This document shows, one piece after another, positions 44,919-55,097 of a stretch of 64,000 bases of DNA (position 1 is the first letter of the stretch; each line of letters starts with the position of its first letter). Both the position numbers and the translations under genes were made by a program. The DNA comes from Maribacter orientalis (GTDB lineage Bacteria > Bacteroidota > Bacteroidia > Flavobacteriales > Flavobacteriaceae): contig NZ_FNZN01000002.1 of the NCBI RefSeq assembly GCF_900109345.1, positions 124,001 to 188,000 on the forward strand, read 5' to 3'. The notes below the pieces were generated by a model. That model saw nothing but the letters and a program-made list of their open reading frames with translations, was not told the origin of the DNA and searched no databases.

Positions 44919-47900
44919 ATGAAAAAGTTACACTTCACTATTCTAATTGCAATATTCTGCTTACCACCATTTCAAAATTTAAGCGCTCAAAGTAAAAAAC
45001 ACACGGTTAGCTATACCGAAACCTTATATAACGGTATGGAATATCGACCTATCGGACCATTTCGAGGTGGTCGTGCTGGCACGGTTGCCGGTGTCGCCAA
45101 CAATAATAATCTGTATTATATGGGAACCGCAGGCGGCGGTGTTTGGAAAACCACAGATGCAGGCAATAGTTGGCAATGTATCTCTGATGGATATTTTGGA
45201 GGTTCTATAGGTGCCATTGCCGTATCTGAATCTGACCCAAATATTATTTATGTTGGCGAGGGTGAGCAAACATTACGTGGTAACGTTTCTTCAGGTAAAG
45301 GGCTATGGAAAAGTATGGATGCAGGAGAAACTTGGAAATTTATTGGCCTCAAAGATTCAGAACATATTTCTAGAATAAGAATTCATCCTAAAAATCCTGA
45401 TTTGGTTTACGTAGCCGCTATTGGAAATTTATGGAAACCAAATGAAACAAGAGGTGTTTTTCGCTCTAAAGATGGTGGCGATAATTGGGAAAAGGTACTT
45501 TATGTTAGCGATAAGGCTGGTTCAGGGGATTTAATCTTAGACCCGAACAATAGTAGAATTATCTATGCCACCACTTGGGAAATGAAAAGAAACGGATACC
45601 GAATGGATAGCGGCGGACCCGATAGTAAACTCTTTAAAAGTACTGATGGTGGAGATACATGGAACGATATCTCAACAAAATCTGGATTACCAGGTTTTCC
45701 TTGGGGAATAGTCGGCATCACGGTTTCACCTGTAGACTCGAATCGTATATGGGCTCTTATTGAAGCAGAAAACGGTGGCCTTTTTAGATCTGATGATGCA
45801 GGGGCTACTTGGGAAAAGATAAATGAGAATAGAGCACTACGCCAACGAGCTTGGTATTACACTCGTATTTATGCAGACACAGAGAATATAGATAAGCTTT
45901 ACATCATGAATGTCAGTTATGGTGTCTCTACAGATGGCGGGAAAACCTTTACTCTTAAAAACGCACCGCATGGCGACCATCATGATTTGTGGATTGACCC
46001 TAATAATAATAATCGAATGGTTATTGCAGATGACGGTGGTGCTCAAATTTCAAATGATGGTGGCAATAATTGGACCAGTTATTACAACCAACCTACAGCA
46101 CAATTTTATCGAATAGCAACAGATAGTATTTTTCCATATCGTATTTATGGTGCACAACAAGACAACACTGCAATACGCATTTCTCACAGAACATCTAGCG
46201 AGTCAATTACTGAAAGAGATTGGGAGCCTACAGCTGGTGGCGAAAGTGCACATTTGGCTCCAGACCCGAAAAACAACCAAATTGTTTATGGTGGAACCTA
46301 TAAAGGGTACATGAACCGATTAGACCACGCAACCGGTCAAGCAAGATCAACCAATGTTTGGCCAGATAATCCGGCAGGTTCAGGAGCTGAGATTATGAAA
46401 TACCGTTTTAATTGGAACTATCCTGTATCATTCAGTAGACATGATTCCAATAAACTATATGCAGGGTCTAATTTTCTTCATGTTACTACCGACGAAGGTC
46501 AATCTTGGAAAACCATTTCGCCAGATTTAACTAGAAGTATTCCTGAAACAATAGAATCTTCTGGCGGACCGATAACCCAAGATAATACAGGAGCTGAATT
46601 TTATTCAAATATTTTTGTCATTTCTGAATCAATTCTTGAGAAAAGTGTAATCTGGACAGGTAGTGATGATGGCTTAATTCATGTAACAAAAGACAATGGT
46701 TCAACTTGGACCAATGTAACACCACCAGCTACAATGTCTCCAAAATTGAATATGATTAATTCTATTGATCCCAGCCCTTTTCACAAAGGCACAGTATATG
46801 TAGCAGCTACAGCTTATAAATTTGGCGATTACACTCCCTATTTATACAAAACTGATAATTATGGAGAAAGCTGGACATTAATCACAAATGGTATTAAAGA
46901 CAATTATTACACAAGAGTAATTAGAACTGATCTTGTACGTGAAGGACTATTATATGCCGGCACAGAATGGGGTATGTATATTTCCTTTGACGATGGTAAA
47001 TCTTGGGCTCCTTTTCAATTAAACCTACCAATAACCGCAATACGAGACTTACAAGTCAGGGACAATGATTTAATAGTAGCTACTCATGGCAGAAGTTTTT
47101 GGATTATTGATGACCTAACACCACTTCATCAACTGTCGCCCGAAGTAGCCAATAGTGATTTTTATCTTTATAAACCAGGTATATCTTATAGAATGCACCA
47201 ATCGGGTGGATGGTCTGAACCAGACCCAAAATTGGTAGGCAAGAACCATCCTGACGGTGTTATCATCAACTATGTTTTAAATAAATATCAAGAAAGCGAT
47301 TCTGTTCAACTAGATATTCTGCAAAAAGACGGTTCATTAATACAGAGCTTTTCAAATAATGCCAAATCGGACAAACTGAACCCCTCAGAAGCAAAATCCT
47401 TAAAAGTAAAAGCTGGAGGAAACAAATTGGTTTGGGATATGCGTTATCCAGGATTTAAGACATTTGAAGGTATGATTTTTTATTCCTCTCCAAATGAAGG
47501 TCCAAAAGTAACACCAGGCACCTACCAACTAAAACTTACTGTCAATGGAACATCCAAAGAACAAGAATTTAAAATTATAAAGGACCCAAGATTGCCTAAC
47601 ACACAGAGTGATTATCAAGAGCAATTTGATTTTCTGATTGCCGTACGTGACCAAGTAAGCAAAGCTAATGAAGCAATTATTAAGATTAGAAGCATTCAAA
47701 AAGATTTGAAATACCTTAAAGAAAAAACGAAAGACAATGATGCCATTCAGCAGTTAGTATCTGACTATGAAACTGAACTTTCGATAATAGAGAATAACAT
47801 TCATATGACTAAAAATCAAAGTAGGCAAGATCCACTTAATTATGGCATTAGAATAAATAACAGAATTGCATTTCTATTAGCTGATTCTCAAAGAGGTGAT

Positions 47901-48059
47901 TTCGCCCCTACACAACAAGCTAAACAGTTTTTCAAAGAAATCACCGATGAACTGAATGTAGAACTGAAAAATCTAAGCCATCTTATTGACAAACAAACAG
48001 AAATTGTCAACTCTAAAGTAAAACTGGAGGATATAAAAATGATATCGTCTGAACAATAA
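44919..48059 (+). CDS. Exported VPS10/BNR-repeat (sortilin-like) protein
   Basis: This 1046-residue protein has a signal peptide (LHFTILIAIFCLPPFQNLSAQ). A ten-bladed or similar beta-propeller follows, with many Asp-box repeats such as STDGGDTWND, SDDAGATWEKI, TDEGQSWKTI and TKDNGSTWTNV (residues 25-740). A shorter beta domain and a helical C-terminal region (about 860-1046) come next. Such proteins are common in Bacteroidota, often called glycosyl hydrolase or sortilin-like, but no enzymatic residues are certain. A bidirectional terminator follows. Confidence 0.9.
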   Translation: MKKLHFTILIAIFCLPPFQNLSAQSKKHTVSYTETLYNGMEYRPIGPFRGGRAGTVAGVANNNNLYYMGTAGGGVWKTTDAGNSWQCISDGYFGGSIGAIAVSESDPNIIYVGEGEQTLRGNVSSGKGLWKSMDAGETWKFIGLKDSEHISRIRIHPKNPDLVYVAAIGNLWKPNETRGVFRSKDGGDNWEKVLYVSDKAGSGDLILDPNNSRIIYATTWEMKRNGYRMDSGGPDSKLFKSTDGGDTWNDISTKSGLPGFPWGIVGITVSPVDSNRIWALIEAENGGLFRSDDAGATWEKINENRALRQRAWYYTRIYADTENIDKLYIMNVSYGVSTDGGKTFTLKNAPHGDHHDLWIDPNNNNRMVIADDGGAQISNDGGNNWTSYYNQPTAQFYRIATDSIFPYRIYGAQQDNTAIRISHRTSSESITERDWEPTAGGESAHLAPDPKNNQIVYGGTYKGYMNRLDHATGQARSTNVWPDNPAGSGAEIMKYRFNWNYPVSFSRHDSNKLYAGSNFLHVTTDEGQSWKTISPDLTRSIPETIESSGGPITQDNTGAEFYSNIFVISESILEKSVIWTGSDDGLIHVTKDNGSTWTNVTPPATMSPKLNMINSIDPSPFHKGTVYVAATAYKFGDYTPYLYKTDNYGESWTLITNGIKDNYYTRVIRTDLVREGLLYAGTEWGMYISFDDGKSWAPFQLNLPITAIRDLQVRDNDLIVATHGRSFWIIDDLTPLHQLSPEVANSDFYLYKPGISYRMHQSGGWSEPDPKLVGKNHPDGVIINYVLNKYQESDSVQLDILQKDGSLIQSFSNNAKSDKLNPSEAKSLKVKAGGNKLVWDMRYPGFKTFEGMIFYSSPNEGPKVTPGTYQLKLTVNGTSKEQEFKIIKDPRLPNTQSDYQEQFDFLIAVRDQVSKANEAIIKIRSIQKDLKYLKEKTKDNDAIQQLVSDYETELSIIENNIHMTKNQSRQDPLNYGIRINNRIAFLLADSQRGDFAPTQQAKQFFKEITDELNVELKNLSHLIDKQTEIVNSKVKLEDIKMISSEQ

Positions 48060-48064
48060 TCAAT

Positions 48065-48100
48065 AAAAAAAGGGAAGCTAGTTTTAGCTTCCCTTTTTTT
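48065..48100. terminator. Bidirectional terminator between VPS10-like and LVIVD genes
   Basis: AAAAGGGAAGCTA and TAGCTTCCCTTTT pair around a 4-base loop (GTTT), with A- and T-runs on the outer sides. It serves both the plus-strand gene ending at 48059 and the minus-strand gene ending at 48121. Confidence 0.87.
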
Positions 48101-48120
48101 TATTAAATAAACCAATAGAT

Positions 48121-49392
48121 TTACAATTCAAAAGTACTTAAGAGTCGAATATCATTATCTACATATTCGTATTGGTATAAGAATCGGTCACCAATCATTA
48201 AAAGTGATGATGCCAATGGTATTACATCATACGCAATAATATTTTCGAAAGTATTAATTAGAGTAATATTAGGGGCATCGCTCTTATCATATACTTTTAA
48301 ACCAGCTTGACCGTCGCAAATAAAAAGGGTATCGTCTTTAATTCCTAAACCATTTGGGCCATCCATCGGGTAAATAACTTTTAACTCAGGATTCTTCAAA
48401 TTAGAAATATCTATTACATACAATCCGCTTTCAGTATTTCCACAAAATCCGCCTCCTTTTAGAGTGACATAAGCGTAATTACCATCAACTACCACAGGAT
48501 CACAAGCCGTGCCATGTCTAAATTCTGATATGAATTCAGGTTTTTCAGGATTCTTAATATCATATATATACATGCCTTGTGAGCCACCAATAAATAGAAT
48601 ATCACCTTGATTGTATATGGTTTCAATATCCCAAGCTACCTGCACATCATCTAAAACTTTTGGCTCCTCTAAATTAGAAATGTCAAAAATATTGATATCA
48701 CTATAGTCCACCACATATAAATAGTCATCGATTATTTTAAAACGAGCTAAAGAACCACCCTGCCCTGTAGAAGGTTGAGGCGAGCCACCAAAATTTTCCA
48801 ATGCATTGTCAAAGCTACAAATGTCACAATTAAACTGGGATTCATATTCAGCAACCGACCTTCTTTCTGTTGTAACTTCCCAACCAATAACAATATCGGT
48901 ATCAAAATCGATATCATCATATTCATAAAAATCCGCTTGCGGGTATTCTATGCTTGTCGTCCATACCTCATTATTATATATCGCATTCTCAATACGGCTT
49001 ATTAGTTTAATATTTGTAATGTCGGATATATCAAAAATCACTAAGTCACCATAACTATCAGCATACAGTTTTTTGTCTTTTATAGAAATATCATAATTAC
49101 CCTCAAGCTTAATAAATGCAATACTTTCAGGTGATGATGGATTTTGATTGTTGATTACATGAAAACCCAGATTTACATCATTTATAAAAATATAATTCTG
49201 ATAGGTATAAATTTTACCCGATGAAACAATTGGTGTAGGATCAACAATATCGATTGCTTCAGCTTTAAACGATATAGCGTCTTGCAATATAGGTCGCGCT
49301 ACCAAATAGTCTCCATATGGCCCATCATCATCATCGCAGGAAATAAAGATGGATACTATTATAGTTAACAACAAAAAAACATTCTTTCTCAT
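48121..49392 (-). CDS. Surface lipoprotein with LVIVD-type repeats
   Basis: This 423-residue lipoprotein has a lipobox (IIVSIFISC) followed directly by DDDDG, an acidic stretch like those that route lipoproteins to the cell surface in Bacteroidota. The rest is a seven-bladed-type propeller of LVIVD repeats (DLVIFDISDITNIKLI, INIFDISNLEEPKVL, LYVIDISNLKNPELKV). Ligand and role are unknown. Confidence 0.85.
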   Translation of the reverse strand: MRKNVFLLLTIIVSIFISCDDDDGPYGDYLVARPILQDAISFKAEAIDIVDPTPIVSSGKIYTYQNYIFINDVNLGFHVINNQNPSSPESIAFIKLEGNYDISIKDKKLYADSYGDLVIFDISDITNIKLISRIENAIYNNEVWTTSIEYPQADFYEYDDIDFDTDIVIGWEVTTERRSVAEYESQFNCDICSFDNALENFGGSPQPSTGQGGSLARFKIIDDYLYVVDYSDINIFDISNLEEPKVLDDVQVAWDIETIYNQGDILFIGGSQGMYIYDIKNPEKPEFISEFRHGTACDPVVVDGNYAYVTLKGGGFCGNTESGLYVIDISNLKNPELKVIYPMDGPNGLGIKDDTLFICDGQAGLKVYDKSDAPNITLINTFENIIAYDVIPLASSLLMIGDRFLYQYEYVDNDIRLLSTFEL

Positions 49393-49465
49393 GGTTTATA
49401 ATTTACTGGTTGTTGTTAATAGATGAGAGATACAACTTTTAGTTGCGTACCTTAACTAATATTGT

Positions 49466-50194
49466 CTATTCAATCTCATTGAAACCTATACCATCTTTAT
49501 ACATATAATAGGTAGGAACTTTGCTTAACATAGCCGTAAATAATACACCTACACAGCATAAAAGGAAGCCTAATTCAGCAACAATACCCGTTACCAAGAC
49601 TAATCCGAAAATAACAAGCCAATTTTTATTTCCAAGTGCAAAACTTGCCTTAACCATTTCTAATGGCGAAAGTTCATTAGAAAAAGCCAAGAAAGCTGGT
49701 ATTAATGAAAGAGGAACGATAACGTAAATAAGACCAACACCACAAGCAAGAAGCCCTAGTATGGATAACACGAGGGTATACAGTGCTAATATAAAAACCT
49801 TTCCTAAACGACCTTCTTTAAAAAAATAGAAATAATCATCGCTCGTTTCTTCTCCTATATCTTTTTGTCTACAAATCTTTAAGAATGCCGCATTTAAGGC
49901 CAAAGCAAAGGTTGAGACACCAATGGCAACCACTGGCGCAAGAATACCCATTGCCATAGCAACCATTGGTGGCAACTCATTATTTCGAATAGCCTCTGGA
50001 TCTGTTATACCAACGGCTATCATTGGTATATAAAGAATAATATAAAATGGCAAAATAACAACGAAGGTCAACAACAATAGAATAAAGCCTTGCAGCCAGA
50101 CTTTTTTAAACAATTCAATAGATTTACTGAAAATATCTCCAAAAGATAAATCTGCATTCGATTTTATACGTTCTGTAATGATTTCTAAATTCAT
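49466..50194 (-). CDS. Polytopic membrane protein, uncharacterised
   Basis: This 242-residue protein has about six hydrophobic segments (37-60, 75-100, 105-115, 135-160, 162-175, 192-220) and a cytoplasmic N terminus with SFGDIFSKSIELFKKVW. The layout resembles DUF4013/YciC-type membrane proteins, and similar flavobacterial proteins are sometimes wrongly called beta-carotene monooxygenase. I see no catalytic motif. It is transcribed divergently from miaB. Confidence 0.7.
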   Translation of the reverse strand: MNLEIITERIKSNADLSFGDIFSKSIELFKKVWLQGFILLLLTFVVILPFYIILYIPMIAVGITDPEAIRNNELPPMVAMAMGILAPVVAIGVSTFALALNAAFLKICRQKDIGEETSDDYFYFFKEGRLGKVFILALYTLVLSILGLLACGVGLIYVIVPLSLIPAFLAFSNELSPLEMVKASFALGNKNWLVIFGLVLVTGIVAELGFLLCCVGVLFTAMLSKVPTYYMYKDGIGFNEIE

Positions 50195-50277
50195 AACTAA
50201 GGGTGGTTATATTTTAAGATAAAACTAAATAATATTTATGGTCAAAGCCTAAACATTACCTAAAAAATCATGTCATC

Positions 50278-50309
50278 TTGTCATATTTTTGATTATAGTA
50301 GTATCTTTG
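50278..50309 (+). promoter_or_regulatory. Promoter of miaB
   Basis: TATCTTTG (50302-50309) matches the Bacteroidota -7 box TAnnTTTG. A TTG at 50278-50280 lies 21 bases upstream, fitting the -33 spacing. Transcription would begin about 30 bp before the ATG at 50345. Confidence 0.65.
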
Positions 50310-50344
50310 CAACCCTAATATTTTATTACAACGAATTACACAAA

Positions 50345-51790
50345 ATGGAGAAAACCATAGACGAAAATGTGCAGGGCACCACTTTGGCGGTTGAAGGTAA
50401 AGAGACTAACAAACGTAATTTATATATAGAGAGTTATGGGTGCGCAATGAATTTCGCAGATAGTGAAATTGTTGCCTCTATATTAGCAACCGAAGGTTTT
50501 AACACCACCCAAACTTTAGAGGATGCCGATTTAATTCTTGTAAATACATGTTCTATTAGAGATAAAGCCGAACAGACGATACGAAAACGACTAACGGAGT
50601 ATAATAAGGTAAAGAAATCTAGACCACATTTAAAGGTAGGAGTTTTGGGCTGTATGGCAGAACGCTTGAAGGACAAACTTTTAGACGAGGAAAAAATTGT
50701 GGATATGGTGGTAGGGCCAGATGCCTATAAAGATTTACCCAACCTAATTAAAGAAGTTGATTCTGGTCGAGATGCCGTTAATGTTATTTTATCGAAAGAT
50801 GAAACGTATGGCGATATTGCTCCTGTAAGACTAAACACAAATGGCGTTACCGCCTTTGTTTCAATTACTAGAGGTTGCGATAACATGTGTACCTTTTGTG
50901 TTGTGCCGTTTACTAGAGGCCGTGAACGAAGTAGGGATCCACAGTCAATTTTGGAAGAAGTAAATGAACTTAAGAGAAATGGATTTAAAGAAATTACACT
51001 TTTAGGACAAAATGTAGATAGCTATTTATGGTATGGCGGCGGACTCAAGAAAAATTTTGAGAATGCATCTGAAATGCAGAAAGCGACAGCTACCAGTTTT
51101 TCAAAACTTTTAGAAACAGTTGCATTGGCGAATCCAAAAATGCGAATCAGATTCTCCACATCTAATCCTCAAGACATGACCTTAGATGTTATCGAGACCA
51201 TGGCCAAACATAAGAATATTTGTAATCATATTCATTTACCCGTTCAAAGTGGCAGTAATCGTATCTTAAAGGAAATGAACAGATTGCACACCATTGAAGA
51301 ATATTTTGAACTCATTGATAATATTAGACAGATTCTTCCTGATTGTTCAATATCACAAGATATTATTAGTGGTTTTCCAACGGAAACCGAAGAAGACCAT
51401 GCTGCCACATTAAAAGCATTGGAATATGTGAAGTATGATTTTGGTTATATGTATGCCTATTCTGAAAGACCAGGCACCTTGGCCGGAAGAAAGATGGATG
51501 ACGATGTTCCAGAAAAAACTAAGAAGAGACGATTATCAGAAATCATAGCTTTACAACGCCAACACTGCCAGTATAGAACAGAAAAGCACGTTGGAAAAGT
51601 TCAAGAGGTTTTAATTGAAGGAACATCTAAAAAATCTGAAAACGAATGGATGGGAAGAAACTCTCAAAGCACGGTTGTAGTATTTCCAAAAGAAAATTAT
51701 AAAGTTGGTGACTTTGTAAATGTTCAAATAAACGATTGTACTTCGGCTACCTTAAAAGGTATCGCCCAAGGATATTCAGACAATAATTAA
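50345..51790 (+). CDS. miaB: tRNA-2-methylthio-N6-dimethylallyladenosine synthase MiaB
   Basis: This 481-residue radical-SAM methylthiotransferase has all three parts. The N-terminal domain has cluster cysteines C33 (YGCAMN), C69 (NTCSI) and C103 (LGCMA). The radical SAM domain has C178, C182 and C185 in [12 protein letters not shown]-terminal TRAM domain follows. It adds a methylthio group to i6A37 of tRNA. The frame is open from an earlier ATG (50270), but that lies upstream of the promoter's expected start, so 50345 is chosen. It is followed by the sigma-54 activator after 20 bp. Confidence 0.96.
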   Translation: MEKTIDENVQGTTLAVEGKETNKRNLYIESYGCAMNFADSEIVASILATEGFNTTQTLEDADLILVNTCSIRDKAEQTIRKRLTEYNKVKKSRPHLKVGVLGCMAERLKDKLLDEEKIVDMVVGPDAYKDLPNLIKEVDSGRDAVNVILSKDETYGDIAPVRLNTNGVTAFVSITRGCDNMCTFCVVPFTRGRERSRDPQSILEEVNELKRNGFKEITLLGQNVDSYLWYGGGLKKNFENASEMQKATATSFSKLLETVALANPKMRIRFSTSNPQDMTLDVIETMAKHKNICNHIHLPVQSGSNRILKEMNRLHTIEEYFELIDNIRQILPDCSISQDIISGFPTETEEDHAATLKALEYVKYDFGYMYAYSERPGTLAGRKMDDDVPEKTKKRRLSEIIALQRQHCQYRTEKHVGKVQEVLIEGTSKKSENEWMGRNSQSTVVVFPKENYKVGDFVNVQINDCTSATLKGIAQGYSDNN

Positions 51791-51810
51791 TTTTATAGTA
51801 CCCATTTGAT

Positions 51811-53097
51811 ATGGAAAGCATACAAAGCATAAAACAACGTTTTGAAATTATAGGACAAGATCCAAAACTTAATCGAGCTTTGGAAAAAGCCATGCAGGTT
51901 GCCCCTACCGATATTTCGGTTTTGGTAACTGGTGAAAGTGGAGTCGGTAAAGAGGCCATTCCCAAAATCATACACGCATTATCTCATAGAAAGCATGCTA
52001 AATATATTGCCGTAAACTGTGGCGCCATACCGGAAGGCACAATAGACAGCGAGCTTTTTGGTCATGAAAAAGGAGCATTTACTGGAGCTACCCAAACCAG
52101 AAGCGGTTATTTTGAAGTTGCTGATGGTGGTACTATATTTTTAGATGAGGTAGGTGAATTACCCTTAACCACACAAGTTCGACTATTGAGGGTTTTAGAA
52201 AATGGTGAATTTTTAAAAGTTGGTTCTTCTCAAGTTCAAAAAACAGATGTACGTATTGTTGCCGCTACCAATGTAAATATGTTCGAGGCGATTAAAAAAG
52301 AACGTTTTCGTGAAGACCTATATTATCGTTTAAGTACGATAGAAATTAATATTCCACCATTGAGGGAGCGTTCAGAGGATATTCATTTACTTTTTAGAAA
52401 ATTCGCTTCCGATTTTAGTCAGAAATATAAAATGCCTACTATTCGATTAGATGACCAAGCGGTCTCCCTTTTAATAAAATATAGATGGCCAGGTAACATC
52501 CGTCAGCTACGAAATATAGCAGAGCAAATTTCGGTGCTTGAGGAAAATAGAACTATAACAGCAGCAACTCTTAGTGGCTATTTACCGAATAACACATCAA
52601 GGAATTTACCCGCAGTCGTATCAAATTCTAAATCCGATAGTGATTTCAGCAATGAAAGAGAGATTCTTTACAAGGTACTATTCGATATGAAAGGCGACCT
52701 CAACGACCTTAAAAAATTAACGATGGAGCTCTTGAAGAATAATGACTCCCAAAAAGTTCAAAAAGACAATGAGAATCTGATTCGTAAAATCTACGGAAAC
52801 GAAGATGAAGAAGACATTGATACGGAGCAAGAAACTCAAGAAGAATCTAACATGAAACTATTGCATTTACCAGAACCTAAACAGGAAGATGCATCATACA
52901 TTCAAGATTCTTACGAGGACAAATATCATTTTGCAGAAGAAATTCAAGAAGAAGAAACCCTATCTTTACAAGAGAAAGAAGTGGAATTGATAAAAAAATC
53001 ACTTGAGCGTAATCGAGGTAAAAGAAAGGCCGCTGCTTCAGAATTAGGAATTTCTGAAAGAACTCTTTACCGTAAAATAAAACAGTATGATCTTTAA
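51811..53097 (+). CDS. Sigma-54-dependent transcriptional activator
   Basis: This 428-residue activator has the AAA+ domain at about 10-240: Walker A GESGVGKEA, the sigma-54 contact GAFTGAT in GHEKGAFTGATQTRSGYFEVA, and Walker B GTIFLDEVGELPL. The Fis-type helix-turn-helix is at the C terminus (KRKAAASELGISERTLYRKI). There is no receiver or other N-terminal sensor domain; the acidic linker (DEEDIDTEQE) separates the two ends. It therefore appears controlled by amount or partner binding, not phosphorylation. It is in a run with miaB and lptE. Confidence 0.93.
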   Translation: MESIQSIKQRFEIIGQDPKLNRALEKAMQVAPTDISVLVTGESGVGKEAIPKIIHALSHRKHAKYIAVNCGAIPEGTIDSELFGHEKGAFTGATQTRSGYFEVADGGTIFLDEVGELPLTTQVRLLRVLENGEFLKVGSSQVQKTDVRIVAATNVNMFEAIKKERFREDLYYRLSTIEINIPPLRERSEDIHLLFRKFASDFSQKYKMPTIRLDDQAVSLLIKYRWPGNIRQLRNIAEQISVLEENRTITAATLSGYLPNNTSRNLPAVVSNSKSDSDFSNEREILYKVLFDMKGDLNDLKKLTMELLKNNDSQKVQKDNENLIRKIYGNEDEEDIDTEQETQEESNMKLLHLPEPKQEDASYIQDSYEDKYHFAEEIQEEETLSLQEKEVELIKKSLERNRGKRKAAASELGISERTLYRKIKQYDL

Positions 53098-53103
53098 CAA
53101 AAG

Positions 53104-53640
53104 ATGAATTCCATTTCAATGAGATACGTTAAAAAAATAATACTTTTCATACAACCCATAATCATGCTTATGGGTTGTGGTATTTATAATTTTACCGGTG
53201 GTAATGTTGGCGATGCCAAAACTTTTCAGGTAAATTATTTCCAGAATTATGCTACCCAAAGTCCGGGTTCAACATTCGAGCCTGGTGTTGATAGAGATTT
53301 TACATTGGCATTACAAGATAGAATTTTGAATCAAACAAGCTTAGATCTCATAACCTCTGGCAATCCAGACTTATTATATGAAGGTGAGATAACAGAATAT
53401 AAAATTTCACCAATGTCTGCAACGTCAAATCAAACTGCTGCGCAAAATAGATTATCAATGCGCGTAAAAGTTCGATTTTACAATCGATTAAAAGAAGATG
53501 CAGCATTTGACCAGAGTTTTTCATTCTTTTATGACTATCCTGCAGATACTCAGTTATCAGCCATAAAAAGTGAAGCTCACGAAATAATTTTTGAAAGACT
53601 CACGCAAGATATTTTCAACGCCTCATTGGCAGATTGGTAA
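53104..53640 (+). CDS. lptE: LPS-assembly lipoprotein LptE
   Basis: This 178-residue lipoprotein has signal and lipobox (LFIQPIIMLMGC) followed by GIYNFTGGNVGDAKTFQVNYFQNYA, which is characteristic of flavobacterial LptE. The mature protein is about 150 residues. LptE plugs the LptD barrel that inserts lipopolysaccharide in the outer membrane. The second ATG (53119) could be the true start. It begins 6 bp after the sigma-54 activator, so the two are in one operon. Confidence 0.88.
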   Translation: MNSISMRYVKKIILFIQPIIMLMGCGIYNFTGGNVGDAKTFQVNYFQNYATQSPGSTFEPGVDRDFTLALQDRILNQTSLDLITSGNPDLLYEGEITEYKISPMSATSNQTAAQNRLSMRVKVRFYNRLKEDAAFDQSFSFFYDYPADTQLSAIKSEAHEIIFERLTQDIFNASLADW

Positions 53641-53644
53641 TTAA

Positions 53645-54589
53645 ATGAACGTAAAGGAGTTTACCTATTTTCTAGAACATCCTACCAAAGTGGTAGAACC
53701 CATTCACACCAAACATCTAGAAGATATTATTGCTGAATACCCCTTTTTTCAGGCTGCTAGAGCCTTACACCTTAAAGGTCTTAAAAACCTAAATAGCTAC
53801 AAATACAATAAGGCGCTTAAAACCACTGCCGCCTTTACCACAGATAGAGATGTGCTTTTTGATTTCATCACTTCAAAAGATTTTTTACAGTATAATTCTT
53901 CAAATGAAAAACCTGGTACAACGATTTTTGTAGAAGAGGAAGTTATAGAAGTAGAATCGGTTTCAGTGATTGAAGAGGCAGAAAACAAACCGCTACCCGA
54001 AAATAAAAAGGTGGAGCCCGCCCCTTTAATAGTGGTATCTGAAGATAAGCCCCTTCCTCAAGATGAGAATGATGCTGAGCATATTTTAGATCCCGAACTT
54101 TTTCAGTCAAAAAAACCAGAAGTCTCTAAAGAGGAAGAAAAATTAGATATTGGAAAGCCATTGGCTTTTGATGCCAAAGAAAAATATTCTTTTTCAGAGT
54201 GGTTGAATTTAGCTTCTAGCAAACCAGTAGAAAAAATCATCGAAAAAACTGAAGAAAAGAAAGTAGTTGTAAAAACAAAAAGAACCATCTCACTAAAAGA
54301 TGATGCAATTAAAAAGAAGAAATTTGACCGCATCGATAGGTTTATTGCTAACAATCCTAAAATAGTACCTACAGAAGAAAGGAATACAAGTATCGATATT
54401 TCGAGTTCTTGGAAAATTGATAAAAATGAATTGATGACCGAAACTTTGGCCAGGGTTTATTTAGAGCAAAAACAGTATAAAAAGGCCATTCAAGCATTCA
54501 AAATTTTAAGTTTGAAATATCCGGAAAAAAGTAGTTTCTTTGCAGACCGAATTAGGGCAGTAGAAAAAATTCAAAAAGATAATAAATAA
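53645..54589 (+). CDS. Uncharacterised protein with acidic middle and TPR-like end
   Basis: This 314-residue soluble protein starts with a helical segment (EFTYFLEHPTKVVEP, FFQAARALHLKGLKNL). A low-complexity acidic and proline-containing middle follows (80-190), then a basic patch and a C-terminal TPR-like hairpin (ETLARVYLEQKQYKKAIQAFK and LSLKYPEKSSFFADRI). I do not recognise a named family. It lies 4 bp after lptE and 6 bp before secG, so it is co-transcribed with envelope genes and may act in envelope assembly. Confidence 0.8.
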   Translation: MNVKEFTYFLEHPTKVVEPIHTKHLEDIIAEYPFFQAARALHLKGLKNLNSYKYNKALKTTAAFTTDRDVLFDFITSKDFLQYNSSNEKPGTTIFVEEEVIEVESVSVIEEAENKPLPENKKVEPAPLIVVSEDKPLPQDENDAEHILDPELFQSKKPEVSKEEEKLDIGKPLAFDAKEKYSFSEWLNLASSKPVEKIIEKTEEKKVVVKTKRTISLKDDAIKKKKFDRIDRFIANNPKIVPTEERNTSIDISSSWKIDKNELMTETLARVYLEQKQYKKAIQAFKILSLKYPEKSSFFADRIRAVEKIQKDNK

Positions 54590-54595
54590 TATAGA

Positions 54596-54955
54596 ATGAG
54601 TACATTTTCAATATTCTTGATACTTATCATCGTCGTTTGCTTATTATTAGTATTGGTGATCATGGTACAAAATCCAAAAGGCGGCGGACTTTCTTCTTCT
54701 TTTGGTGGCGGAGGAACGCAAGTTGCAGGCGGAGTAAAAAAAACAGGTGACTTTTTAGATAAGAGCACATGGACCTTAGCTGGATTACTAATAGTTTTAA
54801 TCTTAGCTTCTAACATTGCCCTTAAAGGTAATTTTGGTGATGCAGATTCTAAATTATTGCAAGGTGATGACATTGAAACTACGGTTCCAGAGACCTTACC
54901 AGAAGAAGTTACACCTCCGGTAACTAACGAAGCAACTCCTTCAGATAGTTTATAA
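54596..54955 (+). CDS. secG: Preprotein translocase subunit SecG
   Basis: This 119-residue protein has two transmembrane helices (5-25 and 55-72). The SecG hallmark MVQNPKGGGLSSSFGGGGTQ sits between them. An acidic and proline-rich tail follows, as in other Bacteroidota. SecG is the accessory subunit of the SecYEG channel. It is the last gene of the run before a strong terminator. Confidence 0.93.
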   Translation: MSTFSIFLILIIVVCLLLVLVIMVQNPKGGGLSSSFGGGGTQVAGGVKKTGDFLDKSTWTLAGLLIVLILASNIALKGNFGDADSKLLQGDDIETTVPETLPEEVTPPVTNEATPSDSL

Positions 54956-54979
54956 AACATTTCAACATAATTCACACAA

Positions 54980-55009
54980 ATGCCAGCTTATGACAAGCTG
55001 GCATTTTTT
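54980..55009 (+). terminator. Terminator after secG
   Basis: ATGCCAGCTT pairs with AAGCTGGCAT around a 5-base loop, followed by six T. It separates the miaB-secG run from groES. Confidence 0.9.
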
Positions 55010-55036
55010 GTTTCCAATCTGTCATGAAATAGGCAA

Positions 55037-55052
55037 TGGCATAATTTCTGCC
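55037..55052 (+). promoter_or_regulatory. Candidate sigma-54 (-24/-12) promoter of groES-groEL
   Basis: TGGCATAATTTCTGCC fits the -24/-12 pattern TGGCAY-N5-YTGC: the GG and GC are exactly 10 bases apart. The start of groES is about 45 bp downstream. A near -7 box (TGCCTTTG, TA replaced by TG) overlaps its end, so a vegetative promoter is also possible. No heat-shock CIRCE repeat is present. Confidence 0.4.
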
Positions 55053-55097
55053 TTTGTATACCCACGAAACTAAAAATCAATTTAAAAATTAATAATT

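Noticed and set aside
55010-55097. CIRCE-type heat-shock operator before groES
   Set aside because: No TTAGCACTC-N9-GAGTGCTAA repeat is present in the region.
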